The translations under genes and the position numbers were made by a program. A DNA stretch of 20,817 bases from DATMBL01 sp050735975 (GTDB lineage Bacteria > Desulfobacterota > Binatia > UBA9968), in contig JBOHVS010000171.1 in assembly GCA_050735975.1 (NCBI GenBank), positions 1 through 20,817 of the forward strand, read 5' to 3'. This document shows positions 14,768 through 20,817 of the stretch, piece by piece. Position 1 is the stretch's first letter; each line of letters begins with the position of its first letter. The notes under the pieces were generated by a model that had not been told where the DNA came from, did not search any database, and saw only the letters and a list, made by a program, of their open reading frames with translations.

Positions 14768-16228
14768 ATGTTCGAAGCCGCCTTTGAAGGTTTGGCAGGG
14801 GTTCTTCGGCCCGAAGCGCTTGCCTTCATGTGCCTGGGAGTGCTGATCGGCAGCATGGTCGGCTTTCTGCCCGGAATCGGCGGGCCGAGCACGCTCGCAA
14901 TCATGCTCCCCTTCGTCATGACGATGCAGGACCCGCTGCTCGTCATAGCGCTTCTGGTGGGGATGGACGCGGTGGGAAACACTTCCAGCGCGTTTACATC
15001 GATTCTGATCGCGGTTCCGGGTAGCTCCGGCTCTCAGGCGACGATTTTGGACGGCCATCCTATGGCCAAGAACGGCGAGGGCGCCAGGGCCCTCAGCGCC
15101 TCGTTTGTTTCGTCGCTACTGGGGGGCCTATTTGGCGCTCTGGTCCTATTCGCTTCATTGCCCGTGCTCCGGCCTCTGGTGCTCAGCTTCAGCTCACCGG
15201 AGTTCTTTATTCTCACTGTTTGGGGCGTGAGCATGGTCGGGATCCTCAGCGGCAATGCTCCCGTCAAAGGGCTCCTCGCGGGCATCCTCGGGGTCTTGAT
15301 CGCCACGGTAGGACTGGATACGAAATCCGGCATCGAACGATTTTCCTTCAACGTCGGGTACTTATGGGAGGGGATCAGCCTTGTGCTGGTCGCCCTCGGT
15401 CTTTTCGGCATTCCCGAAGTGATCGACCTCGCGGGCCGCAAGGGCACGATCGCAAAGGCCGAGGAGTTCGGCCGCGGTTACCTGCAAGGGATCCTCGATG
15501 TGTTCCGCCACCGATGGCTGCTGCTTCGTGCTTCGGTCATCGGCGCGTGGGTGGGCTTTCTTCCGGGCCTTGGAAGCTCGGTCGCCGATTGGTTCGCGTA
15601 CGCGCATGCCGTGCAAACTGAAAAGAATCGCGAAAATTTCGGCAAGGGCGACGTTCGCGGCGTCATCGCGTCGGAGGGTTCTAATAATGCCAAAGAGGGC
15701 GGCGATTATATTCCAACCCTCGCGTTCGGCATCCCCGGCGGCACCTCCACCGCCCTGGTTCTTACCGCCTTTATCGCCGTCGGCATCAAGCCCGGACCGG
15801 ACATGCTCACCTCCCAGCTCAACCTGACCTTCGCCGTTATCTGGACGCTTGTGATTGGCAACATCGTTGCCACCGCGGTTTGCATGCTGTTCGCGAAGCC
15901 GATCGCCAGGATCTGCTTTATGCCTTTTTACGCCATCGTTCCGCCCATCGTCGCCTTCATCTTCATCGGCGCCTTCGCCGCCAATTTTCACAGCTATGAC
16001 CTCTTGGCGCTGATGATATTTTCCCTGCTTGGCTTTTTTATGAGACGTTACGGCTGGCCGAGAGCGCCTTTGGTGCTGGGGGTGGTCCTGGGCAAAAAAA
16101 TGGAGCTGTACCTCTGGTTGTCTTACACGCGCTACGGCTTTGAGTGGCTCACCCGCCCGATGGTGCTTGTGCTGACCGCGTTGCTGATAGCTTCGATCAT
16201 TTATCCGATCATTACCGCGAGACGATAA
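14768..16228 (+). CDS. tctA: TctA-family large permease subunit of a tripartite tricarboxylate transporter
   Basis: The 486-residue integral membrane protein has about ten to twelve hydrophobic segments and the duplicated TctA motifs: GFLPGIGGPSTLAIMLPF near the N-terminus, repeated as GFLPGLGSSVADWF in the second half, plus NTSSAFTSILIAVPGSSGSQ, EGSNNAKEGGDYIPTLAFGI and PGGTSTALVL. It forms the transport channel of a secondary, cation-driven uptake system with TctB and TctC. It lies 30 bp after tctC with a weak Shine-Dalgarno (gaag), and its order TctC-TctA-TctB departs from the Salmonella TctCBA order. Confidence 0.96.
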   Translation: MFEAAFEGLAGVLRPEALAFMCLGVLIGSMVGFLPGIGGPSTLAIMLPFVMTMQDPLLVIALLVGMDAVGNTSSAFTSILIAVPGSSGSQATILDGHPMAKNGEGARALSASFVSSLLGGLFGALVLFASLPVLRPLVLSFSSPEFFILTVWGVSMVGILSGNAPVKGLLAGILGVLIATVGLDTKSGIERFSFNVGYLWEGISLVLVALGLFGIPEVIDLAGRKGTIAKAEEFGRGYLQGILDVFRHRWLLLRASVIGAWVGFLPGLGSSVADWFAYAHAVQTEKNRENFGKGDVRGVIASEGSNNAKEGGDYIPTLAFGIPGGTSTALVLTAFIAVGIKPGPDMLTSQLNLTFAVIWTLVIGNIVATAVCMLFAKPIARICFMPFYAIVPPIVAFIFIGAFAANFHSYDLLALMIFSLLGFFMRRYGWPRAPLVLGVVLGKKMELYLWLSYTRYGFEWLTRPMVLVLTALLIASIIYPIITARR

Positions 16229-16278
16229 AAAAACGCCCCGGAGAAAACCAGGCTGAAGGCGTCAACGCTGTGTCGAAC

Positions 16279-16752
16279 ATGATCTTTCGCGATAACGAAA
16301 AAATTCTGTTCACTTTGTTCATAGGATTCGTGATTGGGCTTGCTCTCTTCGTGGCCAAGGATTGGCCGTTGCGCGCCTCGATAGTCATTCTACTGTTGGG
16401 AGGAGTTGGAATGCTTCTGGCGGCGGTTCAGTTGTTTCTCGATCTCAAGAGACCCGCAGACGCCGCGAAGCCCGAGCGACCGACCTTTGACGTTGCAGCG
16501 CTCGAGCATCAAGGTCGTTGGGGCAGTCTTGAGATCTGGGGTTGGCTCTGGGGACTTTTCTTCGCGATCCATCTCATCGGTTTGCCGATCGCCCTGCCTC
16601 TCTTCGTCTTTCTATACGTCAAAATTTACGGCGGCCGTTGGGCTACGGCCGTTCTCCTCACCGCCGTAACTTGCGCATTTCTTTACGGCGTATTCGAGCA
16701 GATCCTCCACGTGCCATGGCCGGAGCCGTGGCTTGCGTTACCCTTTCCGTAG
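16279..16752 (+). CDS. tctB: TctB-family small permease subunit of a tripartite tricarboxylate transporter
   Basis: The protein has four hydrophobic segments (FTLFIGFVIGLALFV; ASIVILLLGGVGMLLAAVQL; WLWGLFFAIHLIGLPIALPL; ATAVLLTAVTCAFLYGVF), the TctB topology, and is about 157 residues from the ATG at 16279. A GTG at 16270 with gaagg upstream is an alternative start. The frame stays open upstream to an ATG at 16144 inside tctA, but those residues are hydrophilic and unlike TctB, so I reject them. It is last in the operon; the next gene is convergent. Confidence 0.88.
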   Translation: MIFRDNEKILFTLFIGFVIGLALFVAKDWPLRASIVILLLGGVGMLLAAVQLFLDLKRPADAAKPERPTFDVAALEHQGRWGSLEIWGWLWGLFFAIHLIGLPIALPLFVFLYVKIYGGRWATAVLLTAVTCAFLYGVFEQILHVPWPEPWLALPFP

Positions 16753-16789
16753 ACGCGCAAGGAGCAACGAGCAGATGTCAGAGGGGGAG

Positions 16790-16875
16790 AAATCGGAACC
16801 CCGAGCTCTTTGCTCCCTGCTCTTACTCTTAGCTCTTTACCCCTTAGCTCTTTGCGCTTTGCTCTTTGCTACTCG
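16790..16875 (+). repeat. Pyrimidine-rich ctcttt/agctctttgc degenerate tandem repeat
   Basis: The convergent spacer between tctB and the iron-sulfur gene repeats variants of agctctttgc and cttagctcttt several times, with strong C/T bias on the plus strand, running into the end of the leftward gene. No hairpin terminator is evident. It looks like a low-complexity slippage tract. Confidence 0.6.
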
Positions 16876-18170
16876 ATCGGCTCCCCACGATAGCTTCTTG
16901 CGAGAATCTGCATCGGGTTAAGCGGCCGGCGGCCGGTTCCCTGCTCGATTTGAATTGCGGCCAGCGGGCAATCGGAGCAACTTACGTTCGGCTCACCTTC
17001 GGCCATCTCTCTGAACGCGCGACCGCCCCATTTCAGCGAGTTTTGAAAGTTCTCTTTTTTCATCGCCCAGGTGCCGTCATGACCGGAGCATTCTTCAACC
17101 ACTTTTACCCGCGTGCCGGGCAGCAGCGAGAGCACGTCGCGCGTTTTGTAGCCGATGTTTTGCGCTCGCAAGTGACACGGCATGTGGTAATTGACCTTGC
17201 CGGCCCCGGTCCTGAAATCCTTGTTGAGCTTGCCGTCGGCTGCCAAGCGCGCCAGAAACTCCATCGGATCCATCGTCTGTGCGGCGACTTTTTTCGCGTC
17301 CTCCGTTCCGAGCAGCCGAGGATATTCAACGCGAATCATTTGCGAGCAGGTCGGATTGGTCGCTACGACGGTGCGACCCTCCAGGGTGAAGCGGAGTAAA
17401 CCCTGAACGTTCCGACGCGCCGCTTCGATGGCCGCGTCTATATCGCCGTTGTGCCAAAGCGGCATGCCGCAACAGCGTTCATAGGCAAGGGTCACGTCTA
17501 CCTTGTTGCGGGCCATCACGTCCAATGTATCCAAGCCCAGCTCAGGCTGATTGTAATTCACATAACACGTGGAGAAAAATGCGATTTTGGCGCTGGGCGC
17601 GCCCTGCGGATCTTTTTTATGCGAGGAGAACTGCGAAGCGAGCGTTTTGGCCGCGAACGGCGGAAGCTTTTTGTCTTTGTGGATGCCCAGCAGAGTTTGC
17701 ATGAATTGCCGATGAACCCGGCTTTCGTTGGCCCAGTTTGCCAGCGACGAGGTCATCGTGCCGATCTTTCCGACCAGGTCCGGGTTCCCCAACAGCTTGT
17801 CGCCGAGAGAGCCCCCGCGCTCCTTTACTTGCTGGACTTTAGCCCGCGCCATCAGGCGCGGGAAGTCGATCGCCCACTCATGATCGCCGGGAGTATAGGG
17901 GCACTTGATGTAACAAAGCTTGCACTGAAAACATTCGTCAACGATCTGGTTGACGTCCTCCGGCTTGAGTTTTTTGGTGTCGACTTCGGCGTATTTCTCT
18001 TCGGTGCAATAGCTGTCGATGGCGTCGAACATCTTGGGAAAACTGCCGCAGAGTTTGACGCATAGGCGGCAGTCCGCGCAGAGGCCGAAAACGCGCTCGA
18101 CTTCCGAGCGCAGGTCATTCTTGTCGAAATATCTCGTATCGGTGGGGTCGTAAGCGGGAACGTGGCTCAT
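16869..18170 (-). CDS. GlpC/HdrD-like (Fe-S)-binding protein with two CCG-type domains
   Basis: The 433-residue protein carries two [4Fe-4S] motifs at the N-terminus (Cys31, 34, 37, 41 and Cys80, 83, 86, 90) and two cysteine-rich domains as in GlpC, HdrD/HdrB and lactate-utilisation proteins. The first domain has Cys202 and CCG at 233-235. In the second, the motif is ECSGHDG (360-366), so the first cysteine of CCG is kept and the second is Ser362. Cys398 and Cys401 follow near the end. Such proteins pass electrons to or from quinones, rubrerythrins or FAD partners. It follows the PerR-like gene after 41 bp with a good ribosome-binding site (aaggaagg at 18177-18184), so an oxidative-stress role is likely. 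No rubrerythrin gene is in the window. Confidence 0.92.
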   Translation of the reverse strand: MSHVPAYDPTDTRYFDKNDLRSEVERVFGLCADCRLCVKLCGSFPKMFDAIDSYCTEEKYAEVDTKKLKPEDVNQIVDECFQCKLCYIKCPYTPGDHEWAIDFPRLMARAKVQQVKERGGSLGDKLLGNPDLVGKIGTMTSSLANWANESRVHRQFMQTLLGIHKDKKLPPFAAKTLASQFSSHKKDPQGAPSAKIAFFSTCYVNYNQPELGLDTLDVMARNKVDVTLAYERCCGMPLWHNGDIDAAIEAARRNVQGLLRFTLEGRTVVATNPTCSQMIRVEYPRLLGTEDAKKVAAQTMDPMEFLARLAADGKLNKDFRTGAGKVNYHMPCHLRAQNIGYKTRDVLSLLPGTRVKVVEECSGHDGTWAMKKENFQNSLKWGGRAFREMAEGEPNVSCSDCPLAAIQIEQGTGRRPLNPMQILARSYRGEPIE

Positions 18171-18211
18171 GGGAATCCTTCCTTTTGGGCGGTCCGTTTG
18201 TCTGCGATCGC

Positions 18212-18697
18212 TTAATGCTTCTTACGCTTACTCTTTGGTGCAGCGGAAGATCGAGGCTTGGCTGCGGCCTTTCGACAATCCGAGCACAAGCCCTTGAAGT
18301 AAACCGAAAAATCGGCAATCTCGAATCCCGTGCGGCGCACATCGGGCAAGCGGAGCCTGCCGGAGCGCGGCTCGTCGAAATCGACCACCTTGTCGCACCG
18401 GACGCATACCAGGTGATTGTGATGATCCGTGTTGCCGTCAAACCTGGCCACCGCTCCGAAATGATTAGCCTTTTCGGCAACTCCCAGCTCGACGAGAGTT
18501 TGCAGAGTCCGGTACACGGTTGTCCGGGACACCCCGGGGATTCTATCTTTCACGGCTGCAAAAATCTGGTCGACGGTCGGGTGATCGTCGTGGTCGAGCA
18601 AGGCGTCGAGGATAACGCGACGTTGAACCGTCACCGGCAGTCCCCGCCGGCGACATAAACTTTCGAGCAGTTTCAGTTTCTCATGTTTGTCTACCAT
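18212..18697 (-). CDS. PerR-like Fur-family transcriptional regulator
   Basis: The 161-residue protein has the Fur-family winged helix (VTVQRRVILDALLDHDDHPT, GVSRTTVYRTLQTLVELG) and dimerisation domain. The structural zinc site is Cys98/Cys101 and Cys138/Cys141. The regulatory metal ligands of B. subtilis PerR (His37, Asp85, His91, His93, Asp104) are matched by His39, Asp87, His93, His95 and Asp106 with the same spacing, so peroxide sensing by iron-catalysed histidine oxidation is likely. The C-terminus is a basic tail (KSKRKKH). I use the ATG at 18697; an ATG at 18730 and a TTG at 18757 extend it, but the TTG lies inside the operator and -10 box. It is first in an operon with the iron-sulfur gene. 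Confidence 0.9.
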   Translation of the reverse strand: MVDKHEKLKLLESLCRRRGLPVTVQRRVILDALLDHDDHPTVDQIFAAVKDRIPGVSRTTVYRTLQTLVELGVAEKANHFGAVARFDGNTDHHNHLVCVRCDKVVDFDEPRSGRLRLPDVRRTGFEIADFSVYFKGLCSDCRKAAAKPRSSAAPKSKRKKH

Positions 18698-18744
18698 TAT
18701 TAGCCTATTAGCCGCCGCTCGAGCACTCATGCGCACTGATAATT

Positions 18745-18784
18745 GTTGCAATTGCAAATTTATTGCAACTGTCTAAAATGTCAA
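18745..18784 (-). promoter_or_regulatory. Promoter and palindromic operator of the PerR-like gene
   Basis: On the minus strand a perfect -35 TTGACA (18779-18784) is followed after 16 bp by a -10 TAAATT (18757-18762). An inverted repeat gttgcaa...ttgcaac spans 18745-18769 and includes the perfect 12-bp palindrome ttgcaattgcaa (18746-18757), covering the -10 box. The AT-rich dyad is the size of a Fur/PerR box, which suggests autorepression. Confidence 0.7.
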
Positions 18785-18847
18785 GACCTCGGGGGGGAGA
18801 GAAGAGACGCGGTTGGGCCCGTGCATTCCTAACAAGCGGCTCTTATG

Positions 18848-20446
18848 CTACGCCTTAGACCTTGTCAAACCAGGGTTCGGCAAATTCCGATCACCGGTTG
18901 CCGGCACTTTGACTACTGTCTTGCCGCGAAGCCCCGCATCGACAAGCTTTGCAAGGAAATCCGCGAATGGCACGATATTCTGTCGCACGCTTGCCTCTTC
19001 GAGAGCGGCCATGTAGGTGTCCCGCCGTTCCAGCGGCACCACTGTCCAAGGGTATCCCCCTGCGGCCAGCATCACATTCATGAGGAACCTGGCGATACGC
19101 CCATTACCGTCCATATACGGGTGTATGTAGACGAAGATGAAGTGGCCGAGCACGACCCGCGCTGACGACTCGGCCTCGCGTGTCAGCATCTCAAAAAACA
19201 CCGGCATGGCATCGCGCACCGCCTCGCGATTAGGCGGAACATGCATTGAGCTCCGGATGAAAACAGGCCCATTGCGGTAACCGGCGAGGTCGGCCGCCCG
19301 CAGCAATCCCGCGGTGACGCTCGGCGCGAACAACTCACGGTACCAGGCGCGGTGATCCTCATCAGCAACGGCTCCTGGATTTTCGCCGCGCAGCACCCTC
19401 CGCAGGCTCTTGCGCACGGCCTGATAGGCGAGCCAGTAGCCGCGGGCGGCAAGCGTATTGCGCTGCTCGCGGTCTTGCTCATTTATGTCAGGGTTCCAGT
19501 TGCCGCCGCGGACGTGATCAATCAGCGCCGGGCTGACGCGGTAGCCTTCGATGGACAGCGAGTGATAGGCGTCGGCAACATAGACCTGATCCATGTGCTT
19601 GAGATAGGCGTCGATATTTTTCGGTCGGCCAGGCGACGAGGGAAACCTTTCAATCACTGCCTCGCGCATTTGCCGCCACATGAGGCGTATGCGGCCCGCA
19701 TAGGGGGACGCCTCGCGCCCCGGCAGCACAATATCGATGCTGCTTTTGAACGGGTCCTGTTCGCGCACGGTATAACCGGCAGCGCGCATGCTCTTCAGGA
19801 TCTCATCCGCGATCCGGTCGCGTCCGATGTTGCGGAACCCTCCCGCAAGCCGTCCGGCGATCTTACTGTGCCCGCCTTCCAGAAGGCGATTCAGCACTTC
19901 CGAGGCATCGCGAATGGTCGCAAGCGCCGTGCGTGCGTCAGTGGGATTATTCTCGAAGAATCCGCGCGAACTGGCTATCAGGGCCGCGCCCAGCGAGAAC
20001 AGCCGCAGCCCCTCCCTTTCTTCGATATCCTCAGGTAGAGCGGCACGAACATCGAACAGTGAAGTGCCGTAGGGCAGCGCCGTGGCCTTGTTGCCGCCCC
20101 TCGGAGAGCGCACCACAAGCTGCGGCGGCACGGTCCAGTTGCCGGCGTGCAGGGACAAGGAGCGCTCCGGTGAGAGGCACCAGTCGGTGCCGAAGCGCTC
20201 GCGCAAATAGGCGGCGCAGAAGGCCCAGAAGGAGGCATACCAGGCTGCGTTCTCCCCTGCGGCGGCCTCATCCGCGCTCGCGGCTATATACCAGCCCTTC
20301 ATGACCTCGTGCAGGAAGCCGTTCTTGAGCAGGCGCTCCCGGTGGATCCGTGTGAGGTCGGCGGCGCGGATCGCGACGACACCCCGGTCCTGAAGCGACC
20401 TCAGGGCTTCCAGGGATGCGGCCAGTTTCTCCTGCGGCATTGCCAT
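18848..20446 (-). CDS. Fic-domain protein (predicted AMP-transferase) with AbiEi-like N-terminal region
   Basis: This 532-residue protein ends in a Fic domain with the core motif HPYMDGNGRIAR (442-453), which has the catalytic His442 and the phosphate-binding GNGR. The inhibitory-helix motif [ST]xxxE[GN] is present as SLSIEG (296-301), upstream of the Fic core, as in class II self-inhibited Fic proteins. The first 55 residues (SLQDRGVVAIRAADLTRIHR, then FLHEVMKGWYIA) resemble the winged helix of AbiEi-type antitoxins, and residues 60-240 continue like an AbiEi-type domain. The molecule therefore joins a DNA-binding, antitoxin-like half to an AMPylating half. It is monocistronic, with AGGA 8 nt before the ATG, and five 24-bp-period repeats sit directly upstream. 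Confidence 0.9.
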   Translation of the reverse strand: MAMPQEKLAASLEALRSLQDRGVVAIRAADLTRIHRERLLKNGFLHEVMKGWYIAASADEAAAGENAAWYASFWAFCAAYLRERFGTDWCLSPERSLSLHAGNWTVPPQLVVRSPRGGNKATALPYGTSLFDVRAALPEDIEEREGLRLFSLGAALIASSRGFFENNPTDARTALATIRDASEVLNRLLEGGHSKIAGRLAGGFRNIGRDRIADEILKSMRAAGYTVREQDPFKSSIDIVLPGREASPYAGRIRLMWRQMREAVIERFPSSPGRPKNIDAYLKHMDQVYVADAYHSLSIEGYRVSPALIDHVRGGNWNPDINEQDREQRNTLAARGYWLAYQAVRKSLRRVLRGENPGAVADEDHRAWYRELFAPSVTAGLLRAADLAGYRNGPVFIRSSMHVPPNREAVRDAMPVFFEMLTREAESSARVVLGHFIFVYIHPYMDGNGRIARFLMNVMLAAGGYPWTVVPLERRDTYMAALEEASVRQNIVPFADFLAKLVDAGLRGKTVVKVPATGDRNLPNPGLTRSKA

Positions 20447-20462
20447 AAACTGTGTCCTACCA

Positions 20463-20581
20463 TTAGGTTTTGGCGCTGCGCCTTCGTTAGGGTTTCGTGT
20501 TGTCCCACGATTAGGTTATCACGTTGTACCATTATTAGGTTATCATGTCGAGCCAGCTTAGGTTGTTATGTACCGCCGGGG
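20463..20581. repeat. Five ttagg-type repeats of 24-bp period upstream of the Fic gene
   Basis: Units beginning TTAGG(T/G)T start at 20463, 20487, 20511, 20535 and 20558, so the steps are 24, 24, 24 and 23 bp. Beyond the core, units 2-4 share tatca(c/t)gt or tcgtgttgt parts. The first unit ends before the Fic ribosome-binding site (20455-20458). The regular period and position suggest a multi-site operator, perhaps for the protein's own winged helix. Confidence 0.8.
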
Positions 20582-20651
20582 GTCAAAGTGAGCTAACCCG
20601 GGTTTGACGGACGCCTAAAAGGGCAGAAAAACCCCTGAAGGAGGTGTTCGG

Positions 20652-20700
20652 ATGAGAAAGCGAAGGAGCCTTAGCGCAGAGTTAAAGCGCGAAGCGGTAA
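20652..20700 (+). pseudogene. 5' stub of an IS3-type transposase orfA
   Basis: After a strong ribosome-binding site (aaggaggt at 20638-20645), an ATG at 20652 opens MRKRRSLSAELKREAV, the typical start of an IS3-family OrfA helix-turn-helix. Similarity stops at about 20699, and the frame then runs through the tRNA to a stop at 20769-20771. The rest of the insertion sequence is gone. Confidence 0.65.
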
Positions 20701-20713
20701 GTCGTCAGAATCG

Positions 20714-20790
20714 TGGTGGTCGCAGCAGGACTCGAACCTGCGACCTCTCGCATGTGAGGCGAGCGCTCTAACCAGCTGAGCTATGCGACC
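20714..20790 (-). tRNA. tRNA-Val (anticodon CAC), CCA encoded
   Basis: The minus strand folds as a complete 77-nt tRNA. The acceptor pairs GGTCGCA with TGCGACC, followed by A and an encoded CCA at 20714-20716. The D arm is GCTC/GAGC, the anticodon arm CTCGC-CTCACAT-GCGAG, and the T arm GCAGG-TTCGAGT-CCTGC. The anticodon CAC reads valine GUG codons. The Fic gene and IS stub lie on its 3' side. Confidence 0.97.
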
Positions 20791-20817
20791 ATGGAAAGAA
20801 TCTTTTAACACCTCTGC

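Noticed and set aside
16144..16278. A longer tctB start inside tctA
   Set aside because: The added residues are hydrophilic, unlike TctB N-termini, and would overlap tctA by 85 bp.
18697..18757. TTG start at 18757 for the PerR-like gene
   Set aside because: The TTG lies within the operator and the -10 box, so it would be upstream of the expected transcription start.
19352..20038. A 228-codon open frame on the plus strand opposite the Fic gene
   Set aside because: It overlaps a well supported Fic/AbiEi-like coding region and shows no family motif.
20463..20581. CRISPR array
   Set aside because: The conserved core is only about 7 bp in a 24-bp unit, with no repeat/spacer partition and no cas genes.

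Overview
The window comes from an uncultured-type environmental bacterium, moderately GC-rich by eye. Gene content points to a soil or sediment lineage with many substrate-binding proteins and UbiD, Rieske and molybdenum-hydroxylase catabolism, such as uncharacterised former Deltaproteobacteria (Binatia-like), Tectomicrobia or relatives. This placement is inference; only a tRNA-Val and protein families support it, and no taxonomic marker gene is present.

The core (about 1392-16752) is one large divergent catabolic and uptake locus built around a LysR-type regulator at 11759. Leftward from the divergent promoter run a UbiD-family decarboxylase, a Rieske oxygenase alpha subunit, a DapA-family lyase, a decayed segment (7214-7704), an NMT1/SsuA-like binding protein, an xanthine-dehydrogenase-type molybdenum subunit, a split ThDP-dependent 2-oxoacid decarboxylase (alpha and beta genes overlapping by 4 bp) and a TctC-type binding protein. 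Rightward run lysR, an NAD-dependent epimerase/dehydrogenase, and a complete tripartite tricarboxylate transporter (TctC, TctA, TctB). The likely logic is import of an organic acid, then hydroxylation, decarboxylation and C-C cleavage; the substrate cannot be read from sequence. The electron-transfer partners of the Rieske and molybdenum enzymes and the UbiX needed for prenyl-FMN are not in the window.

Between the dapA-like gene and the NMT1 gene lies a gene graveyard: the intact 5' end (with ribosome-binding site) of a second, different UbiD gene is joined to internal and C-terminal scraps of a second ThDP-decarboxylase alpha subunit, interrupted by a cluster of hairpin repeats. The intact ThDP alpha-beta-tctC trio is bracketed by inverted copies of a bimodular palindromic repeat, which suggests repeat-mediated rearrangement of this module.

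The right side (16869-20790) is separate: a PerR-like regulator with a palindromic operator over its own -10 box, driving a GlpC/HdrD-like iron-sulfur protein; then a Fic-domain protein with an AbiEi-like N-terminal region, preceded by five repeats of 24-bp period; then a stub of an IS3-type transposase gene abutting a tRNA-Val(CAC). The left edge (1-1230) has a lone NERD-domain membrane protein and about 380 bp without a recognisable gene.
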